Shown piece after piece: positions 35,001 to 43,400 of a DNA stretch of 64,000 nucleotides. The notes under the pieces were generated by a model, which was not told the origin of the DNA, did no database searches, and saw only the letters and a list, made by a program, of their open reading frames with translations. The stretch's first letter is position 1. Each line of letters opens with the position of its first letter. The DNA lies in contig JAVTVY010020284.1 in assembly GCA_036873755.1 (NCBI GenBank), forward strand, positions 1 through 64,000, written 5' to 3'. A program made the position numbers and the translations under genes. The stretch comes from Hanleya hanleyi. Lineage: Eukaryota > Mollusca > Polyplacophora > Lepidopleurida > Hanleyidae.

Positions 35001-36754
35001 GATCATAATTAACCCTATCATGCCTGGGCCATTGATAACCCTATCAGTCCTGGACCATTAATAACCCTATCGTGCCTGGTCCACTATTAAACCTATCAGT
35101 CCTGGACCATTAATAACCCTATCAGGCCTGGACCATTAATAACCCTATCAGGCCTGTATAATTAATAATAACCCTATCATCCTGGACCATTAATAAACCT
35201 ATCAAGTCAGGGCCATTAATAACCCTATCAGGACTGGGCCATTAATAACCTTATCGGGTCTAGGCCTTTTTACAGATGTACTCCTCAATTCAATGGTCGT
35301 TGTTCCTCCGGTGAAATATGTATAAAATTTGGATGCTGAAAATCTTGCTTTGTGTGTCTACCCTTATGCCCAATCATATCAGTTTAGATTCTATATTCTG
35401 ATATATTGCACAAAGTACCGTTAAAAGTTTGTGCTTGTCTAATGTTCTGTTTCCTACAACTAACTGGTACCATTTTTTTTTTCTTTCCAGAGAAAATAAG
35501 AACAATTCGTCAAAAATTTTGGTAAAAACACGTCCTGCTCGTCCTGTTGATCGTGATGCATGCGTGGCCTGGTTCAAAGAGGAGGAGATACCACGGGGAA
35601 CAGTACTGGATCGTAGTACAGGAAAACCTGCAGAGTGGTTCCATGGTAAATATAGGAATTCATAATACTTAAGATGCATGTATGCTACATACTTTACAAT
35701 TCTTAATTCATGTCATTCCTGAGATATTCTAGAGAAGAGTTCAATGTTCATGTCGGTTGTTTTATAAACATTCAATCACCCTAAATATCATGTTGGGTTC
35801 TGATCAACCTACAGTGTAGTTGATTTTTTTTCATCAAGAAATGAATTAATCCAAAATTATCTGGATAATGCTTTCAAAACATGTGTCTTTGTAACATTTC
35901 ATCAACTTCCTATAACATGTATATCAGAGAATTCAGTTTGATCAAGCCTTTGATATTAGTTGAGATATATTTGACTGTTAGTTATGCCTTATCATATCAT
36001 GAGAATATTAACTGGAGAAAAACGATATAATGTTGTTTGCGACTGGATTATCTAGTTATAAGAGGTCTAATAAGAATGGTTAATTTGGTTGTTTTCATAC
36101 AGGTATAATAAGTCGTGTAGAGGCAGAGACACTACTAGAGGAAAAGAAAGTGGGGAGTTATTTGGTGAGAGTCAGTGAGAGAATCTGGGGTTATACGATA
36201 TCATACCGGGCCGTGGAGAGATGTAAACATTTCCTCATAGACAAATCCGACGATACCTATCACTTCTTCGGAACTAATCAAATGCAACATACGACATTAA
36301 GAGATTTGATAGACTATCATAAGGTATGTATAATTATTGTGTATTCTATGCTTTTGTGATGTACAGTAAATTCCCTCATTATTCACCTTCCAAATTTAAC
36401 TCTGAAACAGCTGATTTTTCTCTGCCGTTATTTTTCTCTGTCCTAATAAAATGAAAACCCAGTATTTTCAAGATACTCCCAAAACAGTAATTTTGAATAT
36501 GGCTGATTGGCTATCTATGACATAACGTGCCTTTGTGGTTTTGCTTTGTTCTATTTATTTCAGTGTTACATTCAAAACTAAGCTTACATCTTTAGACATT
36601 TGTTTTAAAGTTGTTCAATCTGTATTTTATTTTTCAGAAAAATCCAATATCGTCAGAGCAAGAGTATTTACTTTACCCATGTGGTCAAGAATTGGACCCT
36701 CCAGACTATGGTGACCTATTTCACGGAGGAAGGTCAGAGTCTACCCTCATGTAA
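7952..36754 (+). CDS. SH2D4A: SH2 domain-containing protein 4 (SH2D4A/B-like), 9 visible exons
   Basis: Joined exons are 7952-8027, 16070-16226, 18321-18410, 19109-19232, 19723-19885, 20723-20882, 35491-35645, 36103-36323 and 36638-36754. Every junction is AG/GT and the phases agree, giving 420 codons and a stop. SH2D4 hallmarks appear in order: EQIRR near the start, WVWVMGEH, a long charged coiled-coil region, a proline motif (PAPPIPTK), WFKEEEIPRG, then an SH2 domain from WFHG through YLVRVSER to YLLYPCGQ, ending shortly after DYGDLF. With about 35 missing N-terminal residues the length would be close to the roughly 450 residues of the vertebrate protein. Family members are cytoplasmic adaptors that bind phosphotyrosine ligands; the βB arginine (36168-36170) is present. 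Whether it is orthologous to SH2D4A or to the A/B ancestor cannot be decided here. Confidence 0.93.
8098..8190. repeat. Minisatellite, about 16-bp unit GACAAAACCCCCAGCT
   Basis: There are six imperfect units of the GACAAAACCCCCA type. They resemble in design, but not in sequence, the GGACATTTCCCCCAGC units at 8950. No inverted partner (GGGGGTTTTGTC) was noticed elsewhere, so this may be a lone transposon end. Confidence 0.6.
8935..8943. repeat. Target-site duplication, left (CATGGAATC)
   Basis: CATGGAATC is repeated exactly at 12372-12380, flanking the TIR element. Nine bases is the length usual for Mutator-like elements. Confidence 0.7.
8948..9030. repeat. Terminal minisatellite of the TIR element (5 units)
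   Basis: Units are of the form GGACATTTCCCCCAGY, two of them beginning GGGCATTT. The right end of the element has only two inverted units (about 12337-12365), so copy number has changed independently at the two ends. Confidence 0.75.
9235..11833. mobile_element. Pogo-like (Tc1/mariner superfamily) element nested in the TIR element
   Basis: The ends are CGGTAATTTCCCTATTAA at 9235 and its complement ending at 11833, each flanked by TA (9233-9234 and 11834-11835), the target duplication of Tc1/mariner-type elements. Subterminal GTTCGAATT-like boxes occur near both ends, for example in 9300-9350 and 11700-11800. A pogo-type transposase tail is at 10062-10254. It interrupts the left arm of the older outer element. 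Related short MITEs lie at 28622, 36364, 36880 and 38063, with a weaker relative at 16435. Confidence 0.75.
10062..10254 (+). pseudogene. Pogo/Tigger-type transposase, C-terminal remnant
   Basis: This frame ends at TGA 10252-10254 and reads SFKVTGITAALDGTED, then an acidic tail finishing DDSDSDE. A serine-phenylalanine-lysine, CGI, ALDGSED signature lies near the C-terminus of pogo/Tigger DDE transposases, so this is a remnant of that protein. The usual cysteine of the CGI motif is a threonine here. Nothing recognisable of the DDE core precedes it; a CTGTAACAG just upstream could be a splice acceptor. It is probably not functional. Confidence 0.6.
12372..12380. repeat. Target-site duplication, right (CATGGAATC)
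   Basis: This is the exact copy of 8935-8943 on the other side of the TIR element. Confidence 0.7.
12381..16069. other. Intron, no gene seen
   Basis: This is the rest of the intron between exons 7952-8027 and 16070-16226. A short stretch at about 15040-15100 resembles the 3' tail of the SINE-like repeat at 40355-40490 (GTTGAAGCGACATCAAAT against GTTGAAAACAACGTTAAAT, then CTCACTCA). No other feature can be supported. Confidence 0.5.
16070..16226 (+). CDS. SH2D4A: SH2D4-like exon: WVWVMGEH motif
   Basis: The acceptor is TACTTGTAG and the donor is GG/GTTAGT. The exon completes the split glycine codon and encodes KKRVKFLQGTDGNEWVWVMGEH, then an acidic/basic helical stretch. WVWVMGEH is close to invariant in SH2D4A, making this the strongest N-terminal family marker. 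It ends in phase 2. Confidence 0.92.
16227..18320. other. Intron with a degenerate MITE-like piece at its start
   Basis: About 16435-16660 resembles the MITE at 38063-38335: TAATTCAATAACAGGAAGTG, later ATGGTCCAAAAT and ATTGAATGTTGTCC. The rest is unremarkable intron. Confidence 0.45.
18321..18410 (+). CDS. SH2D4A: SH2D4-like exon: coiled-coil segment
   Basis: The acceptor is TTTCCTTTCAG and the donor is GTGAGA. Its 90 bases encode a Lys/Glu-rich helix (KKEALELKKKMENEAKRL). It starts and ends in phase 2, so skipping it would keep the frame. Confidence 0.88.
18525..18810. repeat. Tandem repeat, about 60-bp unit, 5 copies
   Basis: The core ATCAAGGGAGATAAT recurs at about 18563, 18626, 18685, 18747 and 18797. 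CACTAGTCAACATA and GCATC modules lie between the copies. Confidence 0.75.
19109..19232 (+). CDS. SH2D4A: SH2D4-like exon: coiled-coil segment
   Basis: The acceptor is TATTACAG and the donor is CAG/GTTAGA. It completes a lysine codon and adds 41 codons of charged helix (YQSLKETQKAIQKIEDERKK), ending in phase 0. Confidence 0.9.
19233..19722. other. Intron, nothing notable
   Basis: This is AT-rich, with poly-T runs near 19545-19590. No feature can be supported. Confidence 0.5.
19723..19885 (+). CDS. SH2D4A: SH2D4-like exon: charged helical region
   Basis: The acceptor is TTTCTGTTGCAG and the donor is G/GTAATA. It encodes 54 codons including DEKTRSLHKLDEMKYRR and ending LDTEWKEQ, followed by one base of the next codon. 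The Trp and basic spacing fit the middle of SH2D4 proteins. Confidence 0.9.
20723..20882 (+). CDS. SH2D4A: SH2D4-like exon: basic helix and proline motif
   Basis: The acceptor is TTCTGTTCCCAG and the donor is AA/GTAATC. It encodes KKVKETERKMRDIARRAREE, later RAFKGSFGKG, and closes with PAPPIPTK, a possible SH3-binding proline segment. It ends in phase 2 before the 14.6-kb intron. Confidence 0.9.
20883..23615. other. Start of the 14.6-kb intron
   Basis: This is mostly unremarkable AT-rich sequence with runs of C at about 21399, 22738, 22798 and 23479. No coding exon or promoter can be supported. Confidence 0.5.
23616..24310. repeat. Degenerate tandem array
   Basis: Units share AGGTAACTGAAAAGCAA (about 23684, 23851, 23972 and 24221), CTCTCACCGATGTCAAG and TTATTGCCCGGACAAG. 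Spacing is irregular (100-170 bp). The TTGTCCGG-type box recalls the pearl/HINE arrays at 26233 and 33057. Confidence 0.6.
24340..25230. repeat. Three divergent copies of a 140-165 bp unit
   Basis: Modules CAGTCCTTGG or variants at about 24604, 24767 and 24904 are followed by TATCCAGACAGA and ACATTCTCAC. Similarity is moderate and the array limits are uncertain. Confidence 0.45.
25231..26134. other. Intron between arrays
   Basis: Apart from the weak minus-strand exon candidate, no feature was found. GCCATCTTGGA-like strings near 25913 recall the arrays on either side. Confidence 0.4.
25628..25765 (-). other. Exon-like open segment on the minus strand (uncertain)
   Basis: On the minus strand an acceptor-like CTATACTGTTTCAG precedes ATG at 25765, with 46 open codons (MVELPPGSSVCVYQDQYDQA...) to a TGA. 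A second frame is also open across most of the segment and continues to about 25576. No upstream exon or known domain was recognised. It could be the last exon of a gene nested in the intron, or chance. Confidence 0.2.
26135..27290 (-). mobile_element. Pearl/HINE-like element with five 156-bp units
   Basis: The head is TTTTTACCCCTCAGCCC with the hairpin CAGCCC/GGGCTG at 26145-26159, then CATGTACGTC and a CGGCCGGACGGACGGACGG tract (26191-26220). A very regular array follows, and the tail GCTGAGGGGT at 27280-27289 complements the head. The architecture is the same as at 4828-6382 with mostly different sequence. No protein is encoded. Confidence 0.65.
26233..27140. repeat. Tandem array, 156-bp unit, five full copies plus a partial
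   Basis: TGTCCGGGCTAGATCTCAGT or a close variant starts at 26233, 26389, 26545, 26701, 26857 and 27013, exactly 156 bp apart each time. Each unit ends in TTACAGAGTTATGGCCCTTTG. The even spacing and high similarity suggest recent amplification. Confidence 0.9.
27291..28621. repeat. Region of direct repeats, unclassified
   Basis: CAGCTCAGAACTTGCTGGTAA at about 27708 and 28428, followed by AATGCACCTTCATGC, marks a repeated block. CGGACAATTTGCA recurs at about 27830 and 28229, and ACCTACGAAGTAGG palindromes are at about 28083 and 28161. The start (about 27550) is similar in inverted orientation to about 40147-40210. Confidence 0.5.
28622..28812. mobile_element. Truncated MITE of the pogo-like family
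   Basis: It matches the intact MITE at 36880-37093 through most of its length (CCTAATAATTCGATCACCGG, ATGACTTTTCTTCAATTTGAA, GTGTTTGAATAACA). It lacks both terminal CGGTAATT ends. Confidence 0.65.
28813..30207. other. Intron, nothing notable
   Basis: This is AT-rich intron sequence in which no exon, promoter or repeat could be supported. Confidence 0.45.
30208..30627. mobile_element. Small TIR element with CAGTTATCGGACAC ends
   Basis: CCAGTTATCGGACACCCATCT at about 30219 faces the inverted GATGCGTGTCCGATAACTG at about 30576-30595. A second CCGATAACTG copy lies just outside that. The interior has no recognisable coding sequence. The limits are approximate. Confidence 0.5.
30654..31150. mobile_element. 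Foldback MITE, 497 bp, nearly all inverted repeat
   Basis: The arms (30654 to about 30885 and about 30915-31150) are almost perfect complements, meeting around CGCGCCATGTTGGTG and AACATGGCGCG. The ends are TAGCTAAATAATATATAGCCC and its complement, and each arm also contains its own TATAGCCCTCA hairpin. The RNA would fold into one long hairpin. No protein is encoded. Confidence 0.85.
31151..32448. other. Intron, nothing notable
   Basis: Short open frames exist, but no exon with both splice sites and family similarity was found. Confidence 0.45.
32449..32966. repeat. Minisatellite, about 26-bp unit, left block
   Basis: About 20 copies of a unit close to CCTGGACCATTAATAACC followed by CTATCAGG. 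Even and odd units differ (ATCGGG or ATCAGA), giving a dimer of about 52 bp. The block continues at 34801-35268 after an inserted element. Confidence 0.85.
32967..34764 (-). mobile_element. Pearl/HINE-like element with eight 160-bp units, inserted in a minisatellite
   Basis: The head is a hairpin at 32967-32994 (TGCCCCCCCTCTAACTAGAG and beyond), then a (GTCC/GTCT)n tract at 33009-33050. An array follows, and the tail GGGGGGGGGCAT at 34753-34764 complements the head. The same minisatellite lies on both sides, which fixes the boundaries well. The unit is related to that of 26233 (TTGTCCGGGCTGGATCTCGG, TTTTCAAGAGTTATGGCCC). Confidence 0.7.
33057..34500. repeat. Tandem array, about 160-bp unit, eight copies
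   Basis: Unit starts are at about 33057, 33215, 33376, 33537, 33698, 33859, 34019, 34179 and 34342, with 158-163 bp spacing. Inner units are the most alike and outer ones more diverged, as expected when an array grows from its middle. Confidence 0.88.
34801..35268. repeat. Minisatellite, about 26-bp unit, right block
   Basis: This is the same unit family as 32449-32966, including GGCCTGGATCATAATTAACC variants found close to the insertion on the other side. It ends about 220 bp before the exon at 35491. Confidence 0.85.
35491..35645 (+). CDS. SH2D4A: SH2D4-like exon: WFKEEEIPRG segment and SH2 start
   Basis: The acceptor is TTTCTTTCCAG and the donor is CATG/GTAAAT. It encodes VDRDACVAWFKEEEIPRGT and closes with EWFHG, the first residues of the SH2 domain. 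The WFKEE..P motif before the SH2 domain is conserved in SH2D4A. It ends in phase 1. Confidence 0.93.
36103..36323 (+). CDS. SH2D4A: SH2D4-like exon: SH2 domain core
   Basis: The acceptor is TTTTCATACAG and the donor is AAG/GTATGT. The 73 codons cover most of the SH2 fold: ISRVEAETLL (αA), GSYLVRVSER (βB, phosphotyrosine-binding Arg codon at 36168-36170), KHFLIDKSDDTYHFFG (βD region) and TLRDLIDYHK (αB). It ends in phase 0. Confidence 0.95.
36364..36500. mobile_element. Solo end of the pogo-like element, within an intron
   Basis: It begins CAGTAAATTCCCTCATTATT and follows, for about 135 bp, the complement of the right end of the element at 9235-11833. Shared strings include CACCTTCCAAA, GTCCTAATAAAA and GATTTTT. 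The other end is missing. Confidence 0.6.
36638..36754 (+). CDS. SH2D4A: SH2D4-like last coding exon
   Basis: The acceptor is ATTTTTCAG. It encodes NPISSEQEYLLYPCGQ, then DPPDYGDLFHGG and a short tail to TAA at 36752-36754. The YLLYPCGQ and DY..LF strings fit the C-terminus of SH2D4A, with about eight extra residues. A possible donor (AGG/GTCAGA at 36732) would allow another end, but the in-frame stop makes this exon terminal as read. Confidence 0.92.
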   Translation, partial: KNPISSEQEYLLYPCGQELDPPDYGDLFHGGRSESTLM

Positions 36755-36879
36755 TACAGACTGATCCCTTAACAGTTCAAATTATACCATAGTATTATCA
36801 TCTCTCTATCTTAATGATTATATGTACTAACTCTCCACAGTGATGACGGTGATATGGTTGTAGAATGTGTTGAATATTA
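36755..36879 (+). other. Start of the SH2D4-like 3' untranslated region
   Basis: This is 125 bp between the stop codon and a MITE. The first AATAAA seen downstream is at 37002-37007 inside that MITE, so the transposon may supply the polyadenylation signal. This is inference. Confidence 0.4.
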
Positions 36880-37093
36880 CGGTAATTGCCCTAATAATTC
36901 GATCACCGGAAGTGCAGCAAAAATGGCATAAATCTGGCAATATTCTCCATGGCACAAGCTACAAAGTGACATATTGTCAGTATATGACTTTCTTCAATTT
37001 GAATAAAGATTGAGAATGTTATTTTTTCTCTGTGTTTGAATAACAGAGTTGAAAAGTGAACTTCCTGTGATTGAATTATCAGGGAAATTACCG
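36880..37093. mobile_element. Intact MITE (214 bp) of the pogo-like family, TA duplication
   Basis: It starts CGGTAATTGCCCTAATAATT and ends with the complement AGGGAAATTACCG, with TA on both sides (36878-36879 and 37094-37095). Its ends match those of the nested element at 9235-11833, so that family could have mobilised it. Confidence 0.8.
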
Positions 37094-37267
37094 TAAGCGA
37101 GAACCAAAATCCTTGTGTTCCACTGACACGAGTAGTGTTAATCCAAAAAAATGTAAGCGTACATGTATTAACATTCCTGATTTATGCAATGTAAGTTGCT
37201 GTGAGTATTCGCACCACAATGTTAATTTTTGTGCAAACAGAACTCTCCTCCAATGGATGATTGTTTA

Positions 37268-37428
37268 GGAGTTACTGACCACCTTAGGGAATATTATCGT
37301 GTAATAATTTTTCGATGTTTATTTTTAGACTATCAATCAAAAAACCTCAGTTTTTTTTTGATGAGGTCTAAAACTAAACATCGAAAAATTATTACATGAT
37401 AATATTCATTAAGAAGGTCAATAACTCC
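37268..37428. mobile_element. Hairpin MITE, about 160 bp
   Basis: The arms of about 60 bp (from GGAGTTACTGACCACCTTAG and its counterpart CTTAAGAAGGTCAATAACTCC-like end) are close complements, with AATATTATCGTGTAATAATT and CGATGTTTA in the stem. The loop is a short AT-rich stretch with a poly-T run. Confidence 0.75.
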
Positions 37429-38062
37429 ATTCTATAATGCACAATGATAAAATTTCGGAATGGCAAATTTTCTGCAAACTTATCTCATGTTGATGGGAGA
37501 ATTTTGTGACTTGATTTGCAGGCTATGCCTGCGCGTGCTGTCCGTTCATGAGATGCAGCTGTGTGAACTCCGCCCACTGCACAATGAATGAACCAATCGA
37601 TGCTCAGCTTTGTAGCACGGCGTGACAAGAATGAGATGTCACCAGTTCGGCACGTGAATGAAAGAGATCACAACAAAACAAATACAGATTATCGTGTGAT
37701 AATCTCTATATGTTTTGAGATCTGGACCAATCAGTGCACGGTTATAATGTGGAGCATGTTAGAATATTGGATCTAACAGTATATGTCTTATCCTTCATGT
37801 TTCTCCCAATAGTTCTACTTTTCCTCAAGAAAATGCAAAACATTTGAAATGAAAACAATAATTGAGTTTAGATGATATGGAAAGTTTTATTTCTGTGAAA
37901 TCGGTTAACTCAAGGATAGCCCTGTATACATGTGTTGTCCATTTGCCAGCAGTTTTTGTGTTAGGATCTGTAACGTAATGTCCGTGATTGTTTCCTTTGT
38001 TCATGCTGCTGTTTCTTTCCATTCTAGTCATACATGTTGTGCAAAAACGAGAATTTTGTCTG

Positions 38063-38335
38063 CGGTAATTCCCTTGGTTATTCAATCACAGGAAGTGAAA
38101 TTTCTCGCAAAAAAAAAAATAGGAGCGATAAAATTTATTACAAGAAGAAGTTGAGAAAATGGTCCAAAATCATGCAAATGTTATATGTGTAATACATTAT
38201 ATCTTAGTTATTCTAATGATTTCAGAGGGTAAGCAAAGTTGAAGTTATTAGAACAAATGATTGAATTTTGTCCACAAAATTGGGGGTGATTGAATTCTAA
38301 TAGAGTAGTTGAATTGTTGAGGAGTAAGGAGTTAC
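38063..38335. mobile_element. MITE-like relative of the CGGTAATT family
   Basis: It begins CGGTAATTCCCTTGGTTATT and CACAGGAAGTGAAATTTC, similar to the intact MITE at 36880. The right end near GGAGTAAGGAGTTACCTGA is degraded. It is also similar to about 16435-16660. Confidence 0.55.
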
Positions 38336-40354
38336 CTGATGTTGTCCAAATGCATTCAAATAGTTAGTCTGAATGATAAAAAGCCCATCACTATTAAATT
38401 TTGTGCTATAGTATTGACACTAGTGCAATTTTCTGGTTTACCAATAACAAACCAAAGTGCTGTATATTCAAGTATGGTAGTCTGATGCCATTTTGTACCA
38501 ATCCAAATTTATGAAATTTTGAATTTACTAAAAATGCTATGAAGCGATGAGATTTTTGAAGGCTATCAAACTTTGCAGTGTTGTCAGAAATGTCCTATTT
38601 GAAGTGTAAATGTGAATTAGACTTCCAACACTTTTTTGAAAATTTCAATATTGAATTCAGCAAAATGTTGCAAAAATAATTGTTGCACCTTCGAATGATT
38701 ATAATATTGAAGGATATGCAAATAACAAAATCATTCTTCTAAATGCCGTCGACTGTTAATTCTAAAATTCAAATTTTGCGCTGTCATTGCTTATTAGTAG
38801 CTGTTTATATATTTTTATACATTTTTACACATTTTCAACTAACAGGAAATATCTTTTAAACCTTAGAATGAGACTATCATTATTCCATCAAATCAAAATG
38901 TGGCTCTGTCATGATATATAAAAGATCCGCTTATTGAAGATGAGTGCTTGGGATTATTTTCGGATATTTACCTAGTTATAAGAAAGAGCGAAATTGGTAT
39001 GAAACTTTATATGAAAAGGCCAATGAATTATTATACAATGTAAACAATCAAAGGATTAGTTTGAACCTTGTCAAATTGTTTCATCATATCTTCAGAAGCT
39101 ACTTGTGTCAAAGACAACAGTAATCTTGAATATATAATTCTGAAGTTACATGTACCAAGTATTGAGATAGAATAGAGAGCTGAATCCCACCCATATCCTC
39201 AATACTGGATACTTCGCTGGATCTCCCTGCCTTAGTTATATGGAAATTTTTGTAGGGCTTTAAATTACACTAATTTGGGCACACCATCTATTCGTGATTG
39301 TAACATTGTATCTAGGGTGTAATCTAAAGCCCTGGTTCACATACATAGATCAGTTTGAATATTTCCAACCATGTTTTTAGGATCTGGAAAACAAAGACAG
39401 CTGGATTTCACATAGTACACCAGTGAAGTATAACAGGTCACAAAATGTCATTCTTGGCAGTAGTACTATACAGGTGTTTTCCTTCATATTAGGGCCTGCA
39501 TGTTTGACATCATCTTTTATATATTACATGTAAATATATGGTAAAACGAGATGTTGTTTTGAGGGAAAGACCAGTTCTTAAGATTTTTGCACTCAGAAAC
39601 ATACTTTGTTCCATGGCCTTTATGCCCCCCTCTGCCAGATGGGAGGCATATTGGTTCACACCTGTCCATCCTGCCAGCCGTCTCTCCGAAGTTCATTAGA
39701 AGGATCAAGCACAGTCACATTGTTCAGCAAATTAAATGTTCTACTAACATGTATGTTTATATTCCATACATGTATGATCAGATGTTCAGGCTGTTGAATT
39801 GAGGTTCTATATTTTCTTTGGATGTTTGCATATTGTTGGCTGTAGCGCACAAAATATTGACTGATGAAATTTTCTACATCTGTTTATTATGTCAACCGGT
39901 TAATGCAAACTGCATTAGATTTTCAGGTTGTTACATTAAGTTTTGCATATTTTAGGAGCTTTGCCTATATTCCTCCCTTTATGTATGGAATTGTTTCATA
40001 ATTCATAATATTACTTACACCAACATGTTCAGCTGGGCTCCAATCAAATTGGACCTACTGAAGACAGATTGAGTGCCTGCAAACTTGGGTCATTTGAGGT
40101 GACTAGCATATTACTAATCACATCTCCTACACCTTTCTCACCCCCTACAGTTCCAAGAGTTCAGTTCACGTCGGAGTCCTAATGCCTACCCCACTTCGTA
40201 GGTCCTGTGACAGTACTCAGTAATGTTTTGTGTCCATTTTGTTTCTTTTAGGCCAAGTACTCCATGTAAGATATTCCATCAAAAAATGATATGTTTACAC
40301 ACTCAATTCCAGTTAAGGATATCTTTAAATTTAGAAAAAAAGCCATGCCGGGTG
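38336..40354. other. Intergenic sequence
   Basis: About 39624-39690 holds a truncated head like that of the element at 32967 (TATGCCCCCCTCTGCCAGAT, then GGGAGGCATA and CTGTCC). About 40147-40210 is an inverted relative of 27550. No gene can be supported. Confidence 0.45.
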
Positions 40355-40490
40355 CTGTACTGGCTGGGCTAATTGGTGTCCAGGATAATAGGAACTGTGG
40401 ACACTCTGGTGTTCTGGCACATGTAGGCACTGTTGTGGTATGACTGAAAAATATGTTGAAAACAACGTTAAATCCTACTCACTCACTACA
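40355..40490 (+). mobile_element. SINE-like 3' part
   Basis: The stretch contains GCTGGGCTAATTGGTGTCC, CTGGCACATGTAGGCACTG, TATGACTGAAAAATATGTTG and AACAACGTTAAATCC, ending in CTCACTCAC. The GACTGAAA..TGTTGAAA..CGTTAAA tail is typical of SINEs in mollusc genomes. No clear tRNA-like head with A and B boxes was found, so it is partial or diverged. Confidence 0.4.
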
Positions 40491-43400
40491 TACACATGAT
40501 ACGTCTCTGTCATTATGTACATATCAAGTGAACCCATTTTCACAATGAGGTGTGCAGAGAATAATAGTGTATACTTGATATACAGGTGTAAGAATATGTG
40601 AAGACCATCTGTAACGGTGGCCTAAAGCATTGCATTATTTATTGTAGTGAGCAGAAGTCTGCAGCAGCAGCTTGTACATTAGTGTCCTATACAGCATTGA
40701 GTGATTCCGGAGTTTAGGTGAGACTGCGGTAGACTGTAGTTTGTGTGGACTCTTGCATGATTTCTACTATACCTGGCTTCACACAATACAGCAGCTTCAC
40801 TTGACACTTGATCTACAATACTTTGGCCATAGGTAGATAGATGGTGTGATCATTACTGAAAAACTCTCTGCACATATTTCAGACAATTGTACACTCTTCT
40901 TGCTGCTATTATATAGGTACATGCTTTATATATCAGTCTGATTAAAATAAGACCAACATCTCCCTCCCCTAATAGATTATATCCTGGTGACCAATCAATC
41001 CCTAATTCAAGTTGGAAAGAATTTAATAAATCAGATTTAATCTGCATTTTCAAATGTCTGAGATCATGCCAGCAGCTGTTGGAGCGTGCATAAAGCTTGT
41101 TATAATTGATTGGCCTTGTTGTATAACCATACTTGGGCTATTCATACATTAGTTGTCAGTGGGCAGGAAAGACAGAGGAGAGCTGTGGAAATCTACAGAT
41201 CTATTTGTAGAGCGATAGGACTAATTTCAATCAGATTGAATACACATAGATATAATTGTCGTACTCTGCTTTCTGTGATATATAAACACTTACACTATGG
41301 TGATGAGTTACTCTCTGCACTCCAAATATGAATATGTACATGCCATAGGAAGAACCTATATTGTGAAAAAGATTTCAATATTTAGTGGTATTCCAAGTTT
41401 TGAGGTAAGCCGAATGGATTCATTGGACTTTTCAAGTGTGGAAGTCTTATATTCTGTATTGGGGGCTGGCATTATATATGTGGATTGTTTAAATTAGTCT
41501 GATGAAGCAAATGAGAATGGGAAATGTCTATGATGATATGAGATAATGACCCCTGGTGTCTCTCATGTAAAATTATAAGCTGTCAATTCAATGGAAATTC
41601 TAAGATGCAGATGTGTGAAAACGCTACATCGCCTGAGGTATTGGAAATATGTGCAAGGACTGCTATGTTGGATCCATCGGCTCTTTTCAAAACGAGTTTA
41701 TAATAAATAGACATGAAACGTCACTGACCTGAAATCTGTTTCAATTTCAAAATTGGCTGTATGAGTGGGATGTGTTTGTCAGATGCAGAAATTTGAGTTC
41801 GATGCCATATTACCGATCAACGTTTTTTGTTAAACGAAGCTACATGTACTAACATTTCAGGGCTAAAAACAGCCCATTATAGTATAAACATGCAATTAAT
41901 GGTTATTTGGAGGACATGACCTTTTCCTGCTTTATATTTTATACTTGTTACCTGTTCAGCTGACATTCACAAAGGTCAAAATTAATTCATTGATTTCAGT
42001 GCTGAATGCTTGTGGTCATATTTCGGCCAAATGCTGATATGCCTGTAGTACAGTATCTCTGATCTAGTAGAATCAGCCCCCTACTGAATCAACAAGTATG
42101 ATTATAGGTGAAAACCGCCGGTCACGTGTCAAATTACAGTCAATGGTAGGTTTTCCAGTGCTTTCGGTATCAAGCGTGGGCGTGTGTCTGACCAGACGAC
42201 GGTGACCACAGCCGAAAATGAACGATTTTCAGCATATCGATGACAGGTATGGTTACTGGTGTCCAGTCATATTTTGAAGGAGAAATATCGTACTATATTG
42301 TCACCAAACGTAGGGTTATTACTATTTCAAGTTAACAAAAATTTTAAACATTTTTGCGGCGAGAGGTGTTTTAGGTGTTGGTAGACAGTCCATTGTAGGT
42401 ATTAGCATCGAATTATAGTGTGAGGAAATGAGCACAAAATGAACACGTGGGAACTTACTACCTGCCTCATGTATCACTGACTCATTCATCTCTCGATTCC
42501 TTCCACTTGTGTGTGTTTAAGAGGAATATGAACCATTAATAGTATATTCTCTGTCTGTCTGATATTACGACAGTCCATTGTATCATCATCGGACCGATCG
42601 ACAGTCCATTGTAGGTCAACATGCACTTGTGAATGATGCACAGAGAGCACATCGTCTGATCTAATGATTCGCCAAATGGCCTGTTGCCAAGACCAATGGT
42701 AGCTACAATGGACTGTCGACATATCTGATATATAATCACATGTTGCCTCATTATAACATTGCAGCTGTTATGCGGCTTCAATGTGAAGTGATTCAACCTA
42801 CAGTTCATGGTCGCATGACAAATGGACTGGTGCATTCACCTATAATCACACTTGTCGATTCAGTAGGGTGATCAGTAACTGGTGTTAGTTATTGTGAATG
42901 TGGACAATTAACAGGATTAACACTAACTGACTAATGGTGAATAGTGGTGCAGAACTTGTGCTTTCCATTCTGCAAATACAGTAACTTATTCTTGGAAATG
43001 TGCATCCAAAGCGTTATGCATGTCTGTGTATACCAGTATAGCCATACTTGTATGTTTCACATTTGAGGGTGTCTAAATGGGCTTTTTAAGTTATATCATC
43101 TGGCTTATTTAATGTTCATCGCAAATTTAATGTTTGAAGTGGTTTTGAATTATGTTTCTATTGATTGAGTCATGGCATGTCTTTGAAAACTCTGTGATGA
43201 TTGAAAAGTTTGTGCTGTGGCAAAAATGACCAATCAGCTTTGAGACTTATTTGAAGGAACCAATCGAGTTGCCTCTTTTGCAAAAAGTCCCAGAATGTGT
43301 GTTAATTATTTATTACGTATTGCCATATTTTACTTCCCATAATTTGTCTCCCTTAATATATGTGATGCTTGCACTGTTTTTTATCCGTTCGCCTATTTGA

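Noticed and set aside
32449..35268. CRISPR-like array
   Set aside because: Units are contiguous with no unique spacers, in a eukaryotic intron; this is a minisatellite.
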